Shown here piece by piece: positions 56,336 through 64,000 of a stretch of 64,000 bases of DNA. A program made the translations under genes and the position numbers. Position 1 is the first letter of the stretch. Every line of letters begins with the position of its first letter. The stretch comes from Antilocapra americana (lineage: Eukaryota > Chordata > Mammalia > Artiodactyla > Antilocapridae), in contig ML662466.1 in NCBI GenBank assembly GCA_007570785.1, positions 982,772 to 1,046,771 on the forward strand, written 5' to 3'. The notes beneath the pieces were generated by a model, which saw only the letters and a list, made by a program, of their open reading frames with translations, did not search any database and had not been told where the DNA came from.

Positions 56336-56396
56336 CACCACACACACACAGACACACACACACACAGACATACACACAGACACAGACACAGACACA

Positions 56397-56448
<52 letters not shown>

Positions 56449-56450
56449 AA
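56329..56450 (+). repeat. (CA)n / (CAGA)n microsatellite
   Basis: About 120 bp of CA repeats with interspersed CAGACA variants, then an uninterrupted (CA)n of ~25 units at the right. It sits in the tail of one Bov-tA copy. A partial Bov-tA 3' half follows (56,447-56,525, with CCATGGACAGAGGAGCCTGG). Confidence 0.95.
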
Positions 56451-56596
56451 TCCCATGGACAGAGGAGCCTGGAAGGCTGCCGTCTATGGGTTTGCAAAGA
56501 TTAAAATACGACTGAGTGACTAAAACACTCATAGGCACACAGAGTCCTCACTGAACTCTGACAGCCTCAGAGCAATACGTGTCCACTGGCCCCTGT

Positions 56597-56805
56597 TAGT
56601 GCTTTCCTGGTGGCTCAGATGGTAAAGAATCTGCCTGTGACGCAAGATACCTAGGTTCGATCCCTAGGTTGGGAAGATCCCCTGGAGAAGGAAATGATAG
56701 CCCACTCCAGTACTCATGTGGAAAATTCCACAGGCAGAGGAATCCAGCGGGCTACAGTACTTGCGGTTGCAAAGTGTTGGACATGCCTGAGAGACTTCAC
56801 TTTCA
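56597..56805 (+). mobile_element. Bov-tA SINE
   Basis: TGCTTTCCTGGTGGCTCAGA head, GGTTGGGAAGATCCCCTGGA and a TTGGACATGCCTGAGAGACT tail. Its left flank (TCAGAGCAATACGTGTCCAC at 56,568) repeats the flank of the Bov-tA at 56,115. Confidence 0.88.
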
Positions 56806-56942
56806 CCATAGCAATTAACATTGTGATCGTTTCAGATGGACAGCAAAGGGATTCAGCCCTACATATACTTGTCTTTATTCTCCGCCACCAACTCTCCAAA
56901 TTGAGAACATTTTTCTGAGGTTCAAAATCCTGGTTCCAGATC

Positions 56943-57062
56943 AAGTAGGACTAGATTCCACCCCCAAAGGATCTCCCAATGTAGGAGAGAAGAAAAGATA
57001 TCCATGCTTACAACTGGGGCAATGACACACAATTGTCAATTTGTGAAATGTTACATGGTGCT
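56943..57062 (+). repeat. ~120-bp dispersed direct repeat, copy 1
   Basis: AAGTAGGACTAGATTCC, CCCCAAAGGATCTCCCA, ATTTGTGAAATGTTACATGG. A second copy lies at 58,471-58,592 on the same strand. It is not a Bov-tA, BovB or L1 part that I recognise. Confidence 0.8.
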
Positions 57063-57097
57063 TCAGATTCTTTGAAAGCAAGAAGGTGGGATGGCTT

Positions 57098-57290
57098 CTC
57101 TGTGTGTGCTCAGTTGTGTGTGACTCTTTGTGACCCCTTCAACTGTAACAGCCTGCTAGGCTCCTCTGTCCATGGGATTCTCCAGGCAAGAATACTGGAG
57201 TGGGTTGCCATGCACTCCTCTGGGGGAATTGTCCCAACCCCAAGGAGCAAACCCACATCTCCTGCATTGCAGGCAGATTATTTATACGAC
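57098..57290 (-). mobile_element. Bov-tA SINE, antisense
   Basis: GTGCTCAGTTGTGTGTGACT, CTCCTCTGTCCATGGGATTC and CAGGCAAGAATACTGGAGTG, then a diverged head end. Confidence 0.85.
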
Positions 57291-58084
57291 TGTGCCATCG
57301 AGGAGGCGGAGCTGCCTTCTAGCTGGTATTGCTACGAGGACAGGTGGTGTTTGAACTGAGATGACCCTGGGTCCATGGGAGCAGAACCCAGAGTGTCTTC
57401 TAGGTTTCAGCCTTGTTCTTATGAGAATGGCCACCTCACTCATCATGTTCTCAGAGCCAGTGCCCACTACTTTGGGAGGTTCAGCACCTCCCACTGTTCG
57501 GGAGGTTGAGATATTCAGCTTCATCTGTCACAGCCAATGACAGCTTATTCCCTATGTGGTTTGCTTTCCTGTCGCAGCCACCTGGGGATCTTGACGGTCT
57601 GCTGCAGCAGTTTGCTGGACTGCTGTAATGACGTGCCTAGGACTGGGCAGCATCCACAACAGGCTCTTTCTCTGGAGGCCTGAGTTGAAGCTCCATGTGA
57701 GGAAAAGGTTGGGTCTCCCTCCATGACTTGCAGGCGCCCACTTCCTGGTATCCTCAGCTGTTGTCTGTGCATGTCTCTTTGCTAATCTCGAGAAGGACCC
57801 CAGTCAGATTGGCTAAGAGTCCATCCCGTGACCTCAGTTCATGTGAATCACCTCTCTAAAAGAACATCATTTCATCATCTTCTGAGGTTCTGACTGGGGG
57901 ACAGTGAAATCTTCAGCATCTGAAATGGTGAGGAGAGTTAGTTCATTGTCCTAGGAGGGATATCTCTGCTTCTCCCTAAAGTTTAATTCTTCTGCTGCAT
58001 CCACACTTTCAGTAAGAAGGTGTCCTTATGTCATTCGCCTCCTCTATTCACATCTCAGATTCTAGCATTTAAAATGAAAGAGGA
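57291..58084. other. 0.8 kb with no recognised gene or repeat
   Basis: No named repeat or gene is visible. Frames of 75-80 codons have no motif. Confidence 0.3.
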
Positions 58085-58850
58085 TACATGTGTCTCTTTC
58101 ATATTTGGTTTCCTCAGGATATAGGCCTAGGAGTGAGATTGCTGGGTCAGATGGTGGCTTTATTCCTAGCTTTTGTTGTTGTTGTTGTTTTAAGGAATCT
58201 CCATCCTGTCTACCATATTATACAAAATGAAGTAAGTCAGAAAGAGAAAGATAAATATTATTTTCTAGCTCATATATGCAGAGTCTAGAAAAATGGGATG
58301 GAAAAATTTATTTACAGGGCAACAGTGGATAAACAGACATAGAGAAGAGATTTATGGATATGAGGAGAGGGGAGGAGAGGATGAGATGTATTGAGAGAAT
58401 AACATGGAAACTTACACTACGATATGTCTGATAGATAACCAATGGGAAGTTGCTGTATGGCTCAGGAAACTCAAGTAGGACAGAGGTTCCATCCCCAAAG
58501 GACCTCCCAGCATAGGAGGGAAGGAAAGACACCTATACTTACAAATGAGGTGATGACACAAAATTGTCAGTTTGTGAAATGTTATATGGTCAAACAAGAC
58601 TGAGCGAGTAACACCCTCTAACTGCTGATCTGTTAACCAGAACATGGTCATGAAAACTGGTTGCTGTTTTATTTGATGCTATTGTATTTTGTTGTGTTTG
58701 ATACTGGGTCTCTGTATCAACCTAGAGGGGTAGGGTGAGGAGGAAAATGGTTGAGAGGGTCAAAAGGAAGGGGATAAATGTACACTTATGGCTGATTCAT
58801 GTTGAGGTTTGACAGGAAACAGCAAAATTCTGTAAAGCCATTATCCTTGA
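58085..58850 (+). mobile_element. Older L1 3' end with inverted 5' part (twin priming)
   Basis: At 58,085-58,200 the ORF2 end lies antisense (ACATGTGTCTCTTTCATATT, TTGCTGGGTCAGATGGTGG). From about 58,205 the 3' UTR runs sense (AAATGAAGTAAGTCAGAAAG, TGGGAAGTTGCTGTATGGCT, TATGGCTGATTCATGTTGAG) to GTAAAGCCATTATCC. Such an inverted 5' end is the known outcome of twin priming. The sense part is interrupted between about 58,468 and 58,640 by sequence that includes the 120-bp direct repeat. Confidence 0.75.
58471..58592 (+). repeat. ~120-bp dispersed direct repeat, copy 2
   Basis: AAGTAGGACAGAGGTTCC, CCCCAAAGGACCTCCCA and GTTTGTGAAATGTTATATGG match copy 1 at 56,943-57,062 with scattered differences. 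It lies inside the L1 above. Confidence 0.8.
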
Positions 58851-59228
58851 TAACGATAACCCTGTATGCAAGATAGCAAAAGAGACACAGAGGTATAGAA
58901 CAGTCTTTTGGACTCTATGGAAGAGGGTAAGGGTGGGATGATATGGGTGAATGGCATTGAAACATGTAAATTATCATATGTGAAATGAATCGCCAGCCCA
59001 AATTCTGATGCATGATACAGGGCACTCAGGGCTGGTGCACTGGGATGACCCAGAGGGATGGAATTGGGAAAGAGGTGGGCAGGGGGTTCTGTAAGGAGAA
59101 CATATGTATACCATGGTGAATTCATGTCAATGTATGGCAAAACCAACACAATAATGTAAAGAAAAAGACTTTCTTGAATTTGTTACAATAAAAAAATAAT
59201 AATAATAGAAAATAAATAAATAAAATAA
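58851..59228 (+). mobile_element. 5'-truncated bovine-type L1 with extra 3' tail
   Basis: The L1 3' UTR from TGCAAGATAGCAAAAGAGAC through AGGGTGGGATGATATGGG to GGCAAAACCAACACAATAAT. After the first A-rich run it continues with CTTTCTTGAATTTGTTAC before a second A-rich tail. The same extra segment ends the long L1-A (27,818-27,846 on the other strand). Confidence 0.88.
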
Positions 59229-59232
59229 ATAG

Positions 59233-59555
59233 AGACCTCCCTAGTAGTCCAGTGGTTAAAAATTCTCCTGCCAGCACCAGAGACATGGTTTTGATCCCTA
59301 TTCAGGCAAGATCCCACATGCCTTGGGGCAATGAACCCCATTGCACAGCAACTACTGAGCCTGTGCTCCATGGCTACTGAAGCCCACACACCCTAGAGCT
59401 CATGTTTTGCCACAAGAGAAGCCACCATAGTAAGAAGTCCAGGGGCTTCAACTAGAGAATGGCCCCTGCTCGTCACAACTTAGAGAAAAATGATGCACAG
59501 TAGTAAGAACCCAGAGCAACCAAAAATAAATAAAAACAAATTTTAAAATAATAAA
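59233..59555 (+). mobile_element. CHR-type tRNA-derived SINE, near full length
   Basis: GACCTCCCTAGTAGTCCAGT head, GGTTTTGATCCCTATTCAGG (B-box region), CAACTACTGAGCCTGTGCTC and the 'agtaagaacccagagcaacc' 3' part with an AAATAAATAAAA tail. ~320 bp, so nearly complete. Confidence 0.88.
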
Positions 59556-59737
59556 TGAGCTGCCATCCTAGCTAGCAGTTGGTGAAAAGGGAAACCAAGG
59601 AATCCTCTTGCTTCTGAAGACTCTTGCCCACATGGAGTTACACATCCCTTCTGGGGGCAGTGAGCCCTGATTGAAAAGCATCCATGGAGCTGATTCCCAA
59701 CTGTGCATGGCACCAAGAATATTCTGAGCACAGAAGA

Positions 59738-60114
59738 AGTGATGCTTTTGAACTGTGGTGTTGTAGAAGACTCTTAACAGTTCCTTGGGCTGCAAGGAGA
59801 TCCAACCAATCCATCCTAATGAAAATCAGTCCTGGGTGTTCATTGGAAGGATGGATGCTGAAGCTGAAACTCCAATATTTTGGCCACCTGATGTGAAGAA
59901 CTGACTCACTGGAAAAGACCCTGATCCTGGGAAAGATTGAGGGCAGGAGCAGAGAGGATGCCAGAGGATGATGGTTGGATGGGATCATCGACTTGATAGA
60001 CATGAGTTTGAGTAAACTCCAGGAGTTGGTGATGTAGAGAGGCAGAGCATTCTGTAGTCCATTGGGTGGCAAAGAATAGACACAATTGAGTGACTGAACT
60101 GAGCTGAACTGGAT
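59738..60114 (+). mobile_element. BovB 3' end, sense
   Basis: GATGCTTTTGAACTGTGGTG, GGCTGCAAGGAGATCCAACC, GCTGAAGCTGAAACTCCAAT and the TGAGTGACTGAACTGAGCTG end. Confidence 0.9.
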
Positions 60115-60275
60115 TGTAGCCTGCCAGTCTCCTCCATCCATGGGATAGTCCAGGCAAGAATACTGGAGTGTGTTGCCATTGCCTTCTTCGGGGGATCATC
60201 ACAACCCAGGGATCAAACCCTGGTCTTCCACACTTCAGGCAGACTCTTTACCATCTGAACCACTAGGAAAATTGG
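60115..60275 (-). mobile_element. Bov-tA SINE, antisense
   Basis: GTAGCCTGCCAGTCTCCTCC, CAGGCAAGAATACTGGAGTG and CATCTGAACCACTAGGAAAA. It abuts the BovB tail directly. Confidence 0.85.
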
Positions 60276-60361
60276 CCACTATTGTGTGTTAAACCCTTGT
60301 GATATAGCTAAGCTTTAATCACATCGGATTCTCGCTCCACACACAAGAGAGTCTTGTAGAG

Positions 60362-61260
60362 CAGGGGTGTCAGCAACCCCCAGGCTGGCTGCAGACTATA
60401 TAGGAAACCCTTACCCTGTTCCCTCAGCCACACAACACGACATGAATCAGGAGAGGGGAGGGGATGAGCAAAACTATCTGTATTTACAGCCCCTCCTCAT
60501 CACTTGCATTTGGCCGAGATAGCAAATGATGGTCACCCTGAAAATACGTTTGAGACAACTTCAAATGTCCATACTCAATGGAGTCAAGTCAAGGCTAAAT
60601 ACCCTGGGGTCGAACTTGTGTTTCTCCTTAATTGGCAGGTGGATTATTTACCACTGAATCACCAACAGCAAACAAAGCAAGAATATGAAGTGAGTGAGTG
60701 AAAGTTTCTCAGTCTTGTCTGACTCTTTGTTACCCCTTGGACTTCTCCAGGACAGAGTATTGGAGTGGGTAGCCTTTTCCTTCTCAAGGGTATCATCCCA
60801 ACCTAGGGATCAAATCCCGGTCTACCTGAATTGCAGGTGGATTTTTTACCAGCTGAGCCACCAGGGAAGCCCATGAATACTGGAGTTGATAGCCTATCCC
60901 TTCTACAGCAAATATTCCTGACCCAGGAATCAAACCAGAGTCTCCTGCATTGCAGGCAGATTTTTTTACCAGCTGAGCCACCAGGGAAGCCCAGTTATGG
61001 AGTAGACTGGACCTAAGCAGAATCTTTCAAATGTCTATATCTCCCATCATTCCTCTAGATAGGACCATCTAGTTGCAGAGAAACAAGCTCATTGCTCCCA
61101 CTGATTGTACATTATGGTGAGTGGTACAAATATTTCCTTATTTGTCACAGTGGGATAATTATAGAAAAAGTGCACCATACATATTATGTGCTTAAATCAT
61201 ACAGAACACATACCCACTCCCACCCCCACTTCTGGTATGTGGAAAAACTATAGAGGATCC
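60362..61260 (+). mobile_element. Old DNA-transposon-like interspersed repeat, split by SINEs
   Basis: The left piece (60,362-60,545) starts GCAGGGGTGTCAGCAACCCC and includes TCTGTATTTACAGCCCCTCC. The right piece (about 61,030-61,260) includes GGACCATCTAGTTGCAGAGA, CTCCCACTGATTGTACATTA and the 'ggtatgtggaaaaactat' end. I recognise this as a common mammalian non-autonomous repeat but do not assign its family. Two Bov-tA copies lie between the pieces. Confidence 0.6.
60690..60992 (-). mobile_element. Two tandem Bov-tA copies, antisense
   Basis: The first copy, 60,690-60,872, ends ACCAGCTGAGCCACCAGGGA AGCCC. The second, partial copy, 60,873-60,992, repeats GAATACTGGAGTTGATAGCC to the same end, ACCAGCTGAGCCACCAGGGA. 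The pair is either a tandem duplication or two insertions at one site. Confidence 0.85.
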
Positions 61261-61646
61261 TTCTGGGAGGTTCTACAGAGTATTCCTGTGGGTTAGAGCC
61301 CGATGCTGTGGCCTCGGGCAGGTTCCAGCTCCTGGCTTCCTCCCAACCATCTCCACCTCTGCTAGGAGGAATTGATGCCAGTTGGCCATCTCTGACCTGC
61401 AGGCTTGTGTTTTGTTGGGACACATTGGAGAAGAAGAAGGGTCATGATGGAGAGGATGGTTAATGGAACCTTAATCCCACTAACAGCCTAAAGGTGGGAT
61501 CTGTTTGAAACTACCACTCTTTATGGAAAAGCTTGTTTTAATAGTAAATCCATCAACATACTAAGTCCAGCTGAGGGTCACCTCCCTGTACAATTTTCCC
61601 TGAGAGGTGACTTGTCTCTTCTCTCAATGCCAATTTTGATTTTTTG
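61261..61646. other. Unrecognised sequence
   Basis: No gene or named repeat is seen. Confidence 0.3.
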
Positions 61647-61855
61647 TATTAGTTAATTTTTATTGGAGTATAGTTGCTTGACAATGTTGTGTTAGTTTCT
61701 GCTGTACAACAAAGTGAATCAGCATACAGATACAGATAGATATATATATATATTGTCTTTGAAAAAATTTTCCCCTATTTAGCTCACAGAGCACTGAGTT
61801 CCTATGCTATATAATAGGTTTTTACTAGTTATTATTTTATACTTAGTATCAAAAG
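61647..61855 (-). mobile_element. Older L1 3' end, antisense
   Basis: AATTTTTATTGGAGTATAGTTGC, a TGTTGTGTTAGTTTCTGCTG block, a (TA)n run at 61,740-61,754 and GAGTTCCTATGCTATATAATAGG, the typical antisense 3' end of older mammalian L1. Confidence 0.85.
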
Positions 61856-61857
61856 TG

Positions 61858-62042
61858 TGGCTTCCCTTGTGACTTAGCTGGTAAAGAATCTGCCTTAAAT
61901 GTGGGAGACCTGGGTTAAATCCCTCGGTTGGTAAGGTCTCCTGGAGGAGGGAAAGGCTACCCACTTCAGTCTTCTGGTCCAGAGAATTCCATGGACTGTC
62001 CATGGGGTTGCAAAAAGTCAGCATGACTGAACGACTTTCACT
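61858..62042 (+). mobile_element. Bov-tA SINE
   Basis: GGCTTCCCTTGTGACTTAGC head, CCCTCGGTTGGTAAGGTCTC and a 'gcatgactgaacgactttcac' tail. Confidence 0.87.
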
Positions 62043-62059
62043 TTTCCATAAATAGTGTA

Positions 62060-62262
62060 TGGGCTTTCCTGGTGGTTCGGATGAAAAAAAAAAAAAAACC
62101 TGCTTACAACTTGGGATACATGGCTTCAATCCCTGGGTCAGGAAGATCCCCTGGAGAAGGGAATGAGTACCCACCCCAATATCATTGCCTGGGAAATCCC
62201 ATGGACAGAAGAGCCTGGTGGGCTACAGTCTATGGGTTACAATCATATGCAACTGAGTAACT
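62060..62262 (+). mobile_element. Bov-tA SINE with poly-A in its head
   Basis: GGGCTTTCCTGGTGGTTCGG, then a ~15-A run in place of the usual 'ggtaaagaatc' part, then GGGTCAGGAAGATCCCCTGG and a 'tgcaactgagtaac' end. Confidence 0.87.
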
Positions 62263-63404
62263 AACAATTTCACTGTTTTTTTCCACTTTCTTTGTCAATA
62301 GTGTGTATGTGTTAATTGCTATCTCCCAGTTTTCTCCAGCCACACCAACACACCCTTGGTGTTCATCTATTTTTTCCATGCACGGGACAGACCTAGCATG
62401 CACTCACAAGCTGCTCATGAGAAGATTTCATAATAAGAGAGTGTTCTACTCTCATGCATTGCTTACTTTTCTGGCCTGAATTCTGTGAGCTAAGGGGGGC
62501 ATTGGAGCTTTCCCTTCTGAACCACCATTCCAGCTAATTAGGAAGTCACACTGGGATGATCACAAGATGAAGGTCAAGCTTGAACTTTCCAGGGCAGAGT
62601 CCAGTTTCCTTCAGGTTGTGCAGCATCTCCTGTAGCTGGAGCCTTGCTGACAGACCTCAGTGCTCCCAGAGATGGGGAGGAGCAGCCCTGGGAATGACCT
62701 GGCCTCAGAGTCTGGTGCTGTTTTTAACATCTTCATTTGTAACTACATTCTCTCCTCGTATTTATAGCCACTCAACTTCTGGAAATGCAGAGCCAGGCTG
62801 AGGGATGGACAGGTTTCCTTACTGGGTGATTCACAAGTGACTCCTTGTTATTCAGAAGGGAGCATGTAAGGGCAGTTGTCAAAGGATTCCAGGGCTTGGT
62901 TCATCATCTGTCACTACCGTCCACTTCCAGAACATTCTCATCACCCCGAAAGGCCTACTTCATCCATCACCACCATCCATTTCCAGAACATTCTCATCAC
63001 CCCAAAAGGAAAGCTTGTATCCATTGGGAAATCTTAGAATTTTTATCAGGATATGCTGTTTGGTGTGCACAGTCATGCCTTGTGTGTGTTTGGGTCACAC
63101 ATGCCTTGTGTGGGCTGGTCATCCCCAGCATAGACAAAAAGTTGAGTCCAGGCCCATGCAAGAACCCAGGTGTCTCCACACAGAAAGGGTGAGCCTCAAG
63201 GTGTCCTACCAGGGGATATATACTTCCTGTCCTTGCAGAGGGGAACAGTAAATCCTTACTTGGCATACAGGAATCCACAGTAACTACACATACAAGACAT
63301 GGGGTATCTAGGGCCATGAGAATAAGCTTTAATTCATAGCAAAGCTGTTAAATAAACTTTGACTTAATGTCTCTGCTCTCATGTCATTTGCATATCTGTT
63401 TAGT
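62263..63404. other. 1.1 kb with no recognised gene; one short tandem duplication
   Basis: At 62,893-63,007 CCAGAACATTCTCATCACCCC occurs twice about 57 bp apart, within a block that resembles a fragment of an old L1 or LTR. Nothing else is recognised. Confidence 0.4.
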
Positions 63405-63407
63405 GTT

Positions 63408-63608
63408 TTATGACTTCCCTGGCTGCTCAGATAATACAGATTCTGCCTGCAGCACAGGAGACCAAGGTTTGATGCCTGACTCCAGAAGATCCACTGGAGA
63501 AAGGAATGGCTACCCACTCCAGTGTCCTTGCCTGGACAATCAAAAGTACAGAGTATCCTGGTGACCAACAGTCCATGGGGTCACATAGAGTCAGATAGGA
63601 TTGAGTGA
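63408..63608 (+). mobile_element. Bov-tA SINE, diverged
   Basis: GACTTCCCTGGCTGCTCAGA head, AGAAGATCCACTGGAGAAAG and a 'cagataggattgagtgac' tail. Confidence 0.82.
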
Positions 63609-64000
63609 CTAAAATTTTGTTTTATGTCTAAGAGCTGTAAAAATGAGGAAACTGGACATATTTAGCAATATCATAAAAAGCCTCTTGTTGCATGATTCTG
63701 TGGGTATGTGATGCCCAGAAAAGGCAGATCCGAGGAGATACAGAGAAGTGGGTGAAGGTTGGGAGGATGATCATCTGTCTCTGTGGTATGGAGCTCCTTT
63801 GTGGGTGATGGAAATGTGTAATTAGATAGTGGTTATGCTGCCCAACTCTGTGAATTTACTAAAAGCTGCTAAACTAGGCACTGCCAGAGGGTGAGTTTTG
63901 GGGTATATGAGCTTTGATTCAGTTTTTCAAATCACATCAATGGTGAAAACCCACACACGAAAAAAGGTTTTGTTTTTAATTTAAAATGAGGATATATGGA
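63609..64000. other. Unrecognised sequence to the window end
   Basis: No gene or named repeat is recognised. Confidence 0.3.

Noticed and set aside
56107..56538. Cys/Val-rich and Thr/His-rich frames
   Set aside because: Translation of the (CA)n tract and flanking SINE.

Overview
This 64 kb window is non-coding mammalian DNA from a ruminant, most likely a bovid. BovB LINE copies, dozens of Bov-tA/BovA-type SINEs, older tRNA-derived (CHR-type) SINEs and two bovine-type L1 elements of 7 kb or more together leave little other choice. I found no intact protein-coding gene, no exon I would defend, and no rRNA, tRNA or snRNA gene. Every open frame with recognisable homology belongs to a decayed L1, BovB or endogenous retrovirus (ERV). 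The other open frames are chance readings of repeats.

Layout. 0-5.25 kb: an old L1 on the + strand, with a T-rich upstream region built of ~490-bp tandem units, then ORF1 and endonuclease remnants. 5.25-16.7 kb: a satellite-like block. It holds a BovB fragment, a 1.3 kb minisatellite whose second half is the reverse complement of its first half, a + strand BovB split by a nearly full-length - strand BovB, and a ~4.9 kb array of 23-bp units interrupted by a solo LTR. 17.2-25.05 kb: a large imperfect inverted duplication, two ~2.4 kb arms around a ~2.8 kb spacer that carries a second solo LTR of the same family. 25-27.3 kb: unique sequence and SINEs. 27.3-35.3 kb: a BovB interrupted by a long - strand L1, itself interrupted by a short + strand L1 with a perfect 15-bp target-site duplication (TSD). 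35.3-41.5 kb: SINEs, a ~730 bp polypyrimidine tract and unrecognised sequence. 41.5-55.2 kb: a nested cluster in which one BovB carries four insertions: a gamma-type ERV without its 5' LTR, a 106-bp L1 tail, a ~450 bp L1 and a 7.7 kb L1. 55.2-64 kb: SINEs, a (CA)n tract, a twin-primed L1, a short L1 and an old DNA-transposon-like relic.

Nothing here works as a gene set. The reverse transcriptase, endonuclease and integrase genes are broken by stops and frameshifts, and several catalytic motifs are lost. What can be read is history: the order of insertions (BovB first, then ERV and L1), L1-type target-site duplications, a 3' tail shared by two L1 copies that suggests 3' transduction, and two structures (the inverted minisatellite and the inverted duplication) that could fold on themselves. 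Family assignments come from recognising consensus-like sequence by eye. Percent identities, ages and chromosome were not computed.
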